Shown here: positions 30,915-43,100 of the stretch, in pieces | Numbering within the stretch: position 1 is the first letter of the stretch | Layout of the letters: each line of letters starts with the position of its first letter | Assembly (NCBI GenBank): GCA_963377175.1 | Contig: CAUJNA010000480.1 | Location: forward strand, 884,364-948,363 | Origin: Effrenium voratum | Lineage: Eukaryota; Sar; Dinophyceae; Suessiales; Symbiodiniaceae | Reading direction: 5' to 3' | DNA length: 64,000 nucleotides | Made by a program: the position numbers and the translations under genes | Notes under the pieces: generated by a model | Databases searched by the model: none | What the model was told of the DNA's origin: nothing | Seen by the model: the letters and a program-made list of their open reading frames with translations, nothing else

Positions 30915-33900
30915 CTGGAGGATATGCCGATTTGCGCTGAGTTTGGTATATTGCAGCCCACCTTCCAGCCGAGACGTCCTCTCTTTCTCTCTCTATTTCC
31001 TCTTTGCGTGATTGACAACAAGTGGCACTGGTTTCAGTTCGGTTCTGGTCACCCGATGCCATCTAGTTGTCCAAAAAGATGGCTGAACTGAATTTGTGCC
31101 CAACAGCTGAAAGCTTTGAGGGCTCCGGTCTGGAGCGGAGCGGCTTCGGGTTAGGAAACCGAACAAGTTCCAGGGCATACCATCTGGGCTCTATTTTGAC
31201 AAATCATCTAATCGTCCTTGTGATTTTGGGGCCACGGAGGTCGACCCTAATTCTCCCTTCAATGGAGGTCGACGCGCGTCCAATAACAAGGGTTGGCTTG
31301 TTAACAAATCCCAAGCATGGTACGTTAAGAAGACACACCATACCCCGCAAAACACTAAAACCTGGAACAAAACCGATAGGGGGCCCGCTAAACGCAAAGC
31401 GGGTAACTTGTTTGGACTGACTCATTTTGACCATGGCTGTCAATGCAGGTTCTACATGGGTTACATCCCACCGACACAATCCAACAACTCAGTTCTTGAG
31501 TGGATTTGCCAGGAAAGTCCATATTTTTTTTTCAACAAAATAGCCTACCCAAAAAGTACTACATGCTTACAGGCTTGCTATAGAAAGAAGGGGTGGAAGC
31601 CCAGCCATGGACACTTCTGGCTTTGGGAGCCTGATGCAGCCACCAGCCAGCTGCATAAGCTTGCTTGATTACGTACGGTTGAATTATACCCAGGGATCCC
31701 AAGTAAACAACACTGCATCAAAGTCAGGAAATTCACGTCTGACCCACCCAAGCCATGGCCTGACGCGTTGGATCCCATGGACACGCCGCCGCCGCCGACG
31801 CCGCCCATGCCACCGCCGCCCATGCCACCGCCGCCCATGCCGCCACCGCCGCCGCCACCTACCCGTGGTGCAGGCCCCAGGCCAGCACCAGGGGGTGTAG
31901 GTGCAGGCGCTGCGCCCATGCCACCCATGCCGCCTCCCATGCTGCCCATGCTGCCCCCGCCCATGTTGCCACCCATGCCGGCCATGTTGCCCATATTGCC
32001 GCCCATGCCCATGTTGCTCATGTTTCCACCCATGTTGCCACCCATGTTGCCGCCCATGTTGCCGCCCATGTTGCTGGGCATGTTGCCACCCATGCCCATG
32101 CCCATGTTCCCCCCCATTGCAGCATTGCCGCCCATGCCCATTCCTGGGTTCATGCCGCCGCCGCCCATGCCGCCCATGCCACCTCCGCCCATACCGCCTC
32201 CACCCATACCGTGACCATGGCTTCCAGGCATCGCACCCATTCCTCCGCCCATACCAGCACCGCCCATGCCGGCGCCGCCCATGCCAGCACCGCTCATGCC
32301 AGCACCGCCCATGCCAGCGCCGCCCATGCCAGCGCCGCCCATGCCCATACCAGAAGCCATGCCCATGCCAGCCTGACCCATCCCTGGCTGTGGGTAGTTG
32401 CCGGGGCCCATGCCCGGAGCCTTCGCCGGAGCGGCCTGCTGCATCACCCGCACCTCTGTGGTTTGGAAGGGGAACCTAGGTGCTGATCTTAGCATCTGCG
32501 CCATCTGTCCAGGCGCAGAATTGAAAATCCGATCCCGCAAAATGGCCGAAGAGTTGTCGTCTGCCAGCAGGCACAAGTAGCGCATGGCAGCAGTAAGGCG
32601 ACCCGAGTTGGCCAAGATCTCCGCATACTTTGTGAGCTTCTGCGAGAAAAGAAGGTCTTGCTGGTTAAATTTGGTGGCGTCTTGAAGGACTGCCATCTTT
32701 TCCTCAGCTTGTCAGCGTCTACTCACCTACCGATCCACCACCGGTATGCTTGCTTTTGTTCCAACTAGTGTTTGCCTTTGTTGAGGCTCGATTTACTCTG
32801 TGGCATGCTATGTCCAACCCTGAAGCATTCCTAAAAACAAACAAACAAGAAAAGATACACTACAACAAACAAACGGTTGCAAGGCTGCATCGCCCAGTCT
32901 CCACTAAGTCCTGAAGCGCTAGCTTCTGCGATCCCTGCGAGGCCACATGGGTGTTGGCCCAGATGCTTACTGTCTTGGGGAAGTTCTTCGCGCAAATGTA
33001 GCCTTAGTCTTGTGCCCAATTCTAAGCAAGTACACCCTGTATTTGGCCCTCCGGTGAACATGACGTGTGAGAACGAAGCGAGTATGAAACCTGCTTTGCT
33101 CATGTTTGCAAACAAATGGCCGCTAGATGCCGCTAGCCCCGCAAGAAAAGGGATTCCACCGATTGCATGCAAACAGGCCTGGACTTGCTCCTCTTGTTCG
33201 CCTCTTGGAGCACCCTTCGGGGTCTCTAGACGGCCCCCGTACTTTCCTACCAAAAACAGAAAAGTCGAAAGACAACCCCCAGCTTCCCAGGTGCCCACGC
33301 CTGCCAAATGGTTTGCTAAGCGACTTTTGGTCTACTTTGGTCTTGCCATTTGACAACCATGAAATCCATCTAATAAACCAACTAAAGAACCAACCACTGA
33401 ACCATGGGGGGGTTGCCATTTGACAGCCATGGCCGGGGGGGGGGGGGGGGAGGGGGCGGGATTGAGCCATAGGGGGCACTGGTCCGTTTCCATCACATGA
33501 CGCGCAACAAATCACCGCGGACCGGATGTCGAACTTCTCCTTCTCCAAGCGCTCGGCCAGCTGCTCGCAAAGGGCCTCGTGCCCGTGCGAGCGGGTCGCG
33601 GGGTTTGGCGCATGGGTTGACACCCAGTTGAGGCCTCGTGCAAGGGGCTGGCATGGGTACCCCTTTAAAGGGGTACCACGGGTAGCCAAACTGGAACTGA
33701 TCAACACTCCGGCCCTTTAGTGTAAAAACATGGTTTCAAGGGGGTAAAGTCGCCCCACCCTGCCTGGTACTCGCGGTTGGAGTAGGTGGCGACGATGGCC
33801 AGTGTCTCCATCCAGTGGGCGAGGTTCGAATTCGCCACCAGCTTGCCTCGAGCTAAAAAATACACGAAACAAAAAGCGCGGATCGGAGGCTGGATGCATC

Positions 33901-35266
33901 AACCCATAGATAAAGCACTAGTATGATCCATCAATTTGTGAGCAAATCAACCGTGAATTATGGCCTGCTTGAACCTATGAAGGGAAACCAGCCACCCAAG
34001 GGGCCAAAATGGTTGTGGATCCATTGATTGGTGCGTATGGTGCGTACACTCAGCCTGTAAGAGGAGAGTCCCAACGTCTGTCACGATCGCAACAACTACA
34101 GTAATCGATTGGAAATAAGGGATCGGATTCTCCGATGTCTATAAAAGGAAATGCTTTTCGTTCCTGGCGTTGCAAATCCCGGTGGAGGTCGGTACAACTT
34201 GCCCAGTAAAACAACGAGGGGTTGGGACACCTAACCCGAAGACCAGGAGTTCACTGACTTGTCTTCTGAACAACATGGTAGCAAGTGTGCGAATTTGTTG
34301 TCCCCCCTCCCGGAGGGTTGTGTGTTGATTTGATTTGCTAGTTATCTTCTAAAGCTCCTGGGAACTAATGTTTGCGTGTGTGTATATATATATATGCACA
34401 CACACATATATATATATATTCTCCTCCACCTTCCGCGTGTCCAATTCCGGTTGGGGGAGATGCCACACCAAACTTGTCTGTTGGTATCTGTTGGTCATCT
34501 TGATGATGTTGCGCATTCTGGGGCTGTGAAGGAGGACGGAATGTGGTCACAAACTCATTCACCGACCCAAAATGACGATTGTGGTGGCGAGTGTCTGAAG
34601 TCGCTGGTCATGATGTTCCCCACAGTGCTGAGGAAGGAGTCGCCCTGGCTAATGACATCATGATGCGTTTCTTGTGCTCTAGGTGATTTGGGCCTCAGGC
34701 AATGTGGACCCTAAGGGATCCGTGTGGCTCTGGCGAACTTACAAATGATGCTGGACGCCCGCACCAGAATTTCATCGGCTGCCACTCCCTCCCAGAACAG
34801 GAGTGTGGCAAACACTCGTTGCGAGAAAAGCCGATTTCGAGTGCGCCAAAGGAACAACTCGGGAGCCTGGAAAACCTCGCGAGCCTCAAAATGGTTGTGC
34901 GTCAAAATAGGGGGACCTCAAACATGCTTTTCCAATCGTGAATGCTTGATTCGCCTTTAAACCAACCTTACGAAAGGTAGCTACCAAAAGAAAACTCCAA
35001 AATGGAACAAACTGGCTTTTGCCCTGGGAAATGTATAAAATCACACTCAAAGACACTCGGCCTGGAGGCGCAGGTACTCCTCCCGCGCCCTGGTCCACAA
35101 AGTGGTGCCGCCCCCCGATGCAAGGAGCAGCGCCTCTCGAGCGCAAACATAGCGCTTCCAGTTCGCGCGCCGGGCATTCCGGTTGGCTTGTCTGATTGTT
35201 GGCTTTCCCGATTTCGTTCTCTCTCACTCACTCACTCTCTCTCTCTGTCTCTCTCTCTCTCTCTCT

Positions 35267-35318
<52 letters not shown>

Positions 35319-38300
35319 GTGTGTGTGCAATTCACAGTTTGCCGCTCAAACTGCCCAGTTTGGCGTTGCTGTGAAGGTGCGGGGTTGAAACGCATTGTTT
35401 TTGACAGGCTGTCTTGGGACGTTTAACTGTGTGAACATGGTGTTGGCATGATCGGGGGCAATTACACACGCGAAACCTTCCAAAGCAGCCCCTCTTCTTC
35501 GCTGTGCAACTCGAGCTGGACAGGCCATGGGAAAAACAAGCATGTCCGGCGCCCTTCAACAACCGGGCCCACTTTGTGGCACCAAGGCATCTGATTGGAG
35601 GGTGAAAGCGTGGCTGCGGATGCTTGTCAATGGAATAGCGGCTTCAAGCACCACTGAAGGTCATTTGAGGCGTTGGCACCAGCAGGTGCCTTGCATCTTT
35701 CCGCTTTCCACTCCTCAACCTCGCCACCTATACTATAGTAGTATGGAAACAGAGCGTTCAGAGGGTTCATTGCGTGCGGGCAATGGTGGCGAACGAATCC
35801 CAAAAGGCGAGTTGCCCACAAAGCTATGGCTTTTCGGGTTCTCACTGCTGCCTCCGCCATCTTGCCGCTCTTGAAGCACAGCTCCACCGCTGCAGTGAGG
35901 TTTCCTTGGTCCGACTTGGGGGCGCTCTGTGGTCGGTGGGCAAAAACACAAAGAGGCCATGCAACAGTACCGCCAAAGAAGGGCTGGCATGTGCTTGCGC
36001 GGTGCTGTGCAATTGGATGGGCTATGCGAACACAAGCAGATGGCAAGGATCTGTGTGGTCTGAGCGCTACCCCTTCCGTTGAAAATTTCTGCAGCCCCCC
36101 TCCCATCAGTCTGCTGGCCCTGAGATCCTGTCCGGCGTGGGTCCAGCTCCATGAGCCCAGTAGTCCGGCTGCCAAATTTGAGACTCGCCCAACCAGCAAC
36201 CAAGCAAGGAACACGTCAGACAAACCAGCCCGTGTTTGAGGCTAGACTCCCGTGTCTGAGACTAGCCTCGGGCCCAGCCCAGTGTCTGCGACAACCAGCA
36301 ACCACCCAGCAAGGCTCATCCCAGCCCGCATCGCCTTGCCCTTGCCTCGGGGATTCCTGCAGGCCCATGACATCAATTGGTCCAACCACGCCAGAACCTG
36401 TCCATGCCTGAATCGCCACTTGACCAGCTCTGCTTCTTGCAGTCGAACCACAGACGCTGCGCGCTCGGCATTATGTTGTGCTTGAAGTGGTACTGTACTC
36501 TGGGCCGGTGGGTTGGGCTAGGCCACACCGCGAGGCTAGCCCAAAGTGAGCCAAGAAATGCCTGTCAAACCGCTCAACTACATTCTATTCAGTTGTGTCA
36601 CTTGTCCAAAAGAACCAAAAAACCGGGGACGAATACCATGTGTTGAGGCCATGGCTGAAGGTAGTTGCCAAGACTGGTTGAAACCGAGCTGCCAAAACAT
36701 CACGAGGTGTGCGCTGGGCAACCGAGCCGTTGTTCCACACTCAAAGCCCAGGATTGAATCGTCTTTTCTGGGAAGTCAAGCGGAACAAGAACAAATGAAA
36801 AGCGACACCCAGCGGCCCCCGACCCTGATAGAACGAGGGAACCCTGTTTGTGATTGACTTTTTTCCCGTGAAGGACCATGATAAAGAGGGTGTTTAAGGG
36901 CTCCACTGCTGATCAACCCAGGGCCAAATGCGCCCTCTCATGAACAAACATGGAATCCACTAAAGGGTTTCGTTGGAGGGCAACCCCTTCCAGGTCCCAA
37001 GTCAGGCTACAGGTTTTGGGAGGGAGCCCTCTACCACACCCCCACACCCCTCCCCTGTTCCGCGTAGGCGCCCACAAGGAGAGACTGCTTGATGAGGGCC
37101 TCGGGGCCAGCGGACCAGTCCGTGGCTTTGGGCGCCAGGGTCACGCCCAGGGCCTCCTCCTTCTTCTTCTGCTCTTCCTTCTCTGCCTCTCATCCGGGTG
37201 CGAAAAAGGCGGGCTGGCAAAAGTTAGACGACATACCTGCCCCCTTGAAGCTTCCTGTAGCAACTGTGGCGCCCGACTTCATCCAGTGGCTACTTTGCCT
37301 GTTTCTGGGATTTACAACGCCTACAGCAGCGCTCGTTTCAAGCAGGTCGCAACATGGGGAAATGGTGGTTTATACTTGGTGGGCTGAATTGTCAAGGGGG
37401 GCAATGCATTCAAAGAAGTACCCATCTCTTGGCACAGCTTCAAAGGGGCACGAACGAGCAACGAGGGCCTTTGATTTGACTCACCCTCAGTGGCATGCGG
37501 CAAAACAAACAAAACAAAACGGCCTGGACTAAATGACCCAAGCAAGCCCCAACCACCAATGTTGAGTTACACATTCGAGGAAAACGAAAAGCCTGGATTT
37601 TGGTGAACTTTCTTTCGTAGTAATGTGGTGATCCAACCGGCTCCAATGTCTAAATATGATACCCCGCTTGGCGGGTGGTCCACTCGACTCAGGAGTATAT
37701 TCCGCACTTAGGAGGGGGTGCAAGCAAATGGCAAAAGTCCCTTGATAGAAGCGAGTAAACCAGATCTTGTAAGAAACAACCACATGTGCGGAATCCCAGA
37801 TATTGGGAAAACCCAAAAATCGGCTCAGAGTGAAACCTATGCCTTCCCTGAAGTTTGATTCAGAGGGCCTCCTCCTTCTTCTTCTGCTCCGTGGAGGCCG
37901 ACAGCTCCTCGAAGAAGCTCTCCGCCTGCGCCACGTCCAGCTCCGGGCCCAGGGACGGCGCCGGCGCCGCGGGCGCCGCCTCTTCGCCTCGGAAGGGATG
38001 TGGCCCCACAGGCCTTGCTCCATGGAAGCTATGGACCCAAACAAAGGAAGACTTGGGTCCATTGGCCTCTCGTCTTGCGTTGTGTGAGGGAGTGTAGCGC
38101 TGTTGGAAACCTTTGCGACTGTTGGACCCTTTTGTTGTCCTTTTTGGACTCTTTGAAGGGTGATTATAGCCTCGTGTGCCACCTCTTGCGCGGAAACGAC
38201 GGATCCTTTTGGTCCGAAGGGTGGCGATCGAGTTGCCGGCTCCAGGCTCTTGGCCCATCAGCTGCCCGGGCTTGCTGCCCAAGAACCGCTCTGCCTCCTG

Positions 38301-40158
38301 CAGGATCCGGTCCTGCCGAGGTCTTGGCACAAACAGACGGGGGGCTTAGAGCTCCGGACACCGCTGGGCCGAGAACCTGGCTGATGTCACAGGCTAGCAT
38401 ACCCGCCCTGGTTGGAATGATTGCATGTGGAGAGGGTTTTTTGCACGCCAGTTCCGCCCACTGGAGTGGCCTACGACAATCCCAAACCGCTCAAACTCGA
38501 AGCAGATCCCCACAGGAGGGTTGAAGGGGCCGAAGGTTGCCGCAGGGTACCTCAACCTTGGTGAGGGGACAAGTTGGGTACCTATCGTTCCCTTCAGCAT
38601 TCCTCGATCCTTTCCAAGGCCGAAGTTCTCTCCTGGTCGAAGCCCAGCAGGGTGGGGACCTTGCTCCGGCCATCCTGTCGAGGTGTCAAGCTTGGAAGAA
38701 TCGAAGCACTGCAAATGGCACAGAAAACCGCCTTGCCACCCGCTCAGCAAGGGCAAAAACACTGTTCGCCAAGCTGACCATCTGCTCTGCCCATCCCCAC
38801 CTTTGCGATGTTCCAAGTTCCAAGTCGTTGGCCCCCCTGCCAAGATTGGCAGGAACCCTCTAAGCCAGGCGAGCTACCGAATCTCGCACGTATACTGGGT
38901 CCATCCAAGTGCCTCATCCAAAGTCCAAAGCTGGTTGAAAGGAAACCATTTCAAAAAGTGAATTTGAGAACCCGTCAACACGTTCACAACAATAATGGGA
39001 AGGATAATGGGCGCCCAGCCAACCTCCCCTTCCATGCCATGCGCCTCCTCGAACTGAGAGCCCATGAGCTCCCACATGAGACCCTCGTGGGAGGCCATGC
39101 CTCCGCTGCGCCGCGTCTTGTCCTGGCAGGGCAAAACTGGTTTGAAGAAACGGGGCCAGACCCAGATAAAGCCGACAAGAGATAGGTTCAACAAGTGAGA
39201 CATAATGAAAACCCGGTCAAATGGTCGATCCCCAGAACCATTGCTTCAAGAATTCAAAAGGCGGCCGCACCCATTTATCGCTGGGATTGTCCCTTGCTAC
39301 TCTCCGATTACCTGGATTTTGATTGTGACTCGTAGGGCTTGAACATGTTTAAACCAGGGGCCGGCCGAATCATGCCTGGCAGTATTCCCGGAGCCGGTGC
39401 TCAGCGATCCAGTGCTCGAACCTTGGAAATCGAGCGAGCGAGAAGCCCCCTCAGCACAAAACAACCGGCAGGCACAGCGTTGCATCAGATGAGGGGGGAA
39501 GGACATTTCCCATGCCCAAAACTGCTTCAGGGGAACATCATGAATTGTGTTGGTGTATCGGAAGGTCGGCTCACGTGGTCTCTCCAGGATATGAGGAAAT
39601 TGTCCCCAGCCAGCCATCCTCATTCTTCCCCAAGCAGCTGCATGCTAAGGGTCACTAGCCGGTGTCCCAATTTCCAGTGGCTTACCCGTTAGGCCCTTTG
39701 TACAACCTTTGTACGGCCCTCAGAATACCTGGTGCCGGCCCCACTGGAATTTAGCCCCTCCTTTGGCCATGGAACAGGTCCGCTGTGGGCACAATCTCTG
39801 GCTCCGAGGGCACCACCAAAGAGTGGCCTGTGCTGCAAGTCGCCCTGCGAAACAGTATGGAAGGAACACCAGAGACTCTCGAAATCGTAGCCGCCTCTTC
39901 CATCCTTTCCTTTGAAGAGTGTGCGATTGAATGTGCCATCCCACAACGAAAAAGAAGCGCCGCAATTCAGCTGAAACAGAGAACAGTCGCCCAACTTGAC
40001 ACCGGCCAGTTGCCGGGCCAACACGGAGATTGCAACAACCAGCCTGCCAACCACGTTCCATCCATCTAAGTGATATGTACAACCAGCCTCCCAACCACCT
40101 GTGTTATTCAAGTGATATATATATATCTACATATATATATAGACATATTATACGTGTG

Positions 40159-40189
<31 letters not shown>

Positions 40190-43100
40190 CTATGCTAATG
40201 TATTTACAGAGGTGTTCACGGATTTGTCTGAACCGAGGTGCAGAAGGAGCCGGCGGGCTTGGCATCGGCTTTGGTGCCAAAAGACAGCAGCTTCCCGCCG
40301 AAGCCGAAGGAGGTGCCGCAGGGCCTCTTGTACCAACGAGGGCAGTACTTCCCCGCATTCTGCTGCTGCTGTACGGAATAGATGCTCACCTCAGATCCCC
40401 ATGAGATCTGGGGGGAGGGGGGGGGACGCTGAAACTGCGAGGAACTGACACATTTCCCCAACCAGAAAGTTGAACAGGCAATTCTGTTGACAGTACCCTC
40501 ACAGCCCCTCAAGCTTGCGCAACTCCCCTCCAAAGGAACAACTTGATAACATCAACTTGCAAAGCAACTATGGCACGCCCCAAAAGGCACCAAATGCAAA
40601 CCACCCTCTGCTATTTGCAAGTGTGCAGCATGTCCATTTTGTATCACTTTGTGGTTGGACCCCATTTGCACTGTCAAGTGTAAAACATGGGTGCAAAACT
40701 TTGCATCCACAAGGAGCCGACAAGGGAGAGCTGTAAATCGTCCTGTCTCGCCTCGTGACACACGCCCGAACAGCAGTGAAACATCTACCCCTGGCAGACT
40801 GGTTCATAAAGTGGTGATGTGTTCCGCTTTCTCCGGGGCGTACTGGCAACTTGATCTAGCCTTCCAACCGCAACAGTCCCCTTTTTCTACTCCATGTTGG
40901 AGAGGGGTGGGCGCAAAATTCACACTACAAAAACATATACTAAAATGCGCTTAGGGCCTAGATGATTAGAATGTTGTGGGATGCCTCAAAGCCAAACTCG
41001 TCAAAGGAGCACGACGCGGTACTTTTTGCACAACATCGTTGCCCATTCGGCGCCGTTTCTGCCGGGCGTCATGGCCGCTGTACGAGGACGCGGAGAAGAG
41101 TGCGGGCTTGTGTGGGGCCCACTGCACCTGCCACTGGGCCCAGTAGGTCGACCGTTTCTGGGGGTATCAAAGTCACAAACTTTTGTTGCTTCCGTTATGC
41201 CTTTCACCAATAGTGAGCCTGGTACAAAAAGGGAACCGACCCTTCTCGCGCTGAACCATGCTTCGTGGGGAGCTCATCGAGTAAAATGGGTGCCACTGAG
41301 CAACTGGGCATCTCTTGCCAAACATGTATACAACGTGAGAGGAAGTAGGATACATGCATCGTAACAGCAGGGCTGATTCATGTAGCATGTTGGAAAAGAG
41401 TATCAATAGACAAAATTGAATGCATAATGCATGTACCGATATAAACTTGCAAAAGACAGCGTGTGAGACCCCAACAGGATGTCAAAACCAGGTGCAGCTG
41501 ATTTTAGGATGGTACTCAGAGAAAAGCTAAGTAAACAAACCAAGGTCGTTTAGATGCAAGCATGAAAGAATCGATTATGCTCAAAGACACCCAGACAAGA
41601 CTGGGGCTTGCTTCGCTGGAGACCTCCAAAATCGGTGGCTGACCTTGACCTTCCCCTCAAAACTATCCAACAAAGCACCATTCCGGAAAAAGGAGGGCCT
41701 TTTCTCTACCACACAGGTGGGAAAAGGGTCCCAGCCAAAGTCTGGGGGGGGGTCCTCCTCACTAAGCAGGGGGGCTTTGGCTCAGAAGGCCTCACCTGAC
41801 GGGTTGAATTGTGGACAGTTGACCCCAACGAAGATTTGCTTCCGTGACGTGATTTTCGGTTTTTCCACCGGTGCGGCCTCAAAGCTCCACTCCTGGGCCG
41901 AGAGTTCACACCAGGTCTCTGGGCTGCCAGAGGCGATGGAGCTGCAAATCACCCGGTTGTCCTCGCGATCTACTCATCTACTCATCTACTCAGCGCCTTG
42001 GCAGCTTGGAAATGGCAAAGGACCCCCCCAAACTTTGTTTCCGAGTACTTCCTTTGTACTCACAAGGGGCCCCTTTGGTTCTACCAAGGTCTGCGGCCCC
42101 AGATCCGTACAAACGATCCACTTTCCGCTGGTGAGTGGGCAAACTCTACACGTTCCAAACCGCAAGCAAGATCCACAGGCAACTTACAAGCGTGCGGCAA
42201 AAGCCGAGTTCTGTGACACCAACGTGGGCCATCCACATTGACCCGAAGAAACAAATTTGCCACAACTATGAACACCATAAGAAAAGTCACCAAATACCTT
42301 GTCGGCAGCACGGCACACCCTATGAACAGAAGCACTGTAAAGATAAGAAAAGAAAGATTCACAAATTCTTGGAGAGCAGGGGGTGACGATGGGTGACGTC
42401 CTGCACTGTTGACCCCACGATGGGTTCCGAGCCAAGCCCGATGCGCGTCCTTGCCGCAGGAGAGGATCAGGTTGGGATCCATCTGGTTCCAGGCAACTCC
42501 CAGCACCCCTTTGGTGTGTGGCGCCGTCTCCTGACTCAAAAAGAAACGCAGTGGAGAAGCCATCGTAGGGTTGATGCGAGTTTGCACGTCAAAACGAAGC
42601 TGGGCAGTTGCCGGACAATGAAATGTTTCAATCGTCCAATGAAACCAGTGGTTGAAATCACATGTCCTGAACTTTTGGCCAGGGAAGTAGTTGGCACCAT
42701 TCCCTTTGTGGTAAGTAAATTCGAGCTTTCACCCGACTGCACCAGGGGTGACTGCGTGTCCCCATGTTCAACATTTCCACGGCTATGGGAAACTCAAGCA
42801 AACTTGGGCATAAAGCCCGCTCACCTGCTCGCCCCAGCCAGCCGGTCCTTGAAGGGGTACTGGCAATTCCGCAGGTCCCACATCCTCAATTGGCTTCTGT
42901 TTGTCCAAGAGGTTCGCACACTAATCAGCGAGTCCTAATGGGGACAGGAGACAAGACTAAATGAATCCAACTTGGAACCCCCGAAAGGCAAAGCAACCAG
43001 GCGGTGGAACAACGCGGGGTTGGTCACATTCAGCGGGCCACCTGGAATACATCACCCACGCGCAATTCTCGAACAATAAACCCATGCCATGACAGATCTA

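Noticed and set aside
30686..31021. Alternative minus frame over SEC31 exon 26 (AAQQVHGTHGLGHAGDRG)
   Set aside because: The other frame gives the SEC31-like LPVAWPLPTK, keeps phase with exons 25 and 27, and ends at a GC donor.
31768..32486. Open + strand frames rich in Pro and His across the Gly/Met repeat
   Set aside because: They are the complement of SEC31 exon 25, which has a conserved domain in the other strand's frame.
35183..35426. Ser/Leu repeat open frames
   Set aside because: Translation of the (CT)n microsatellite.
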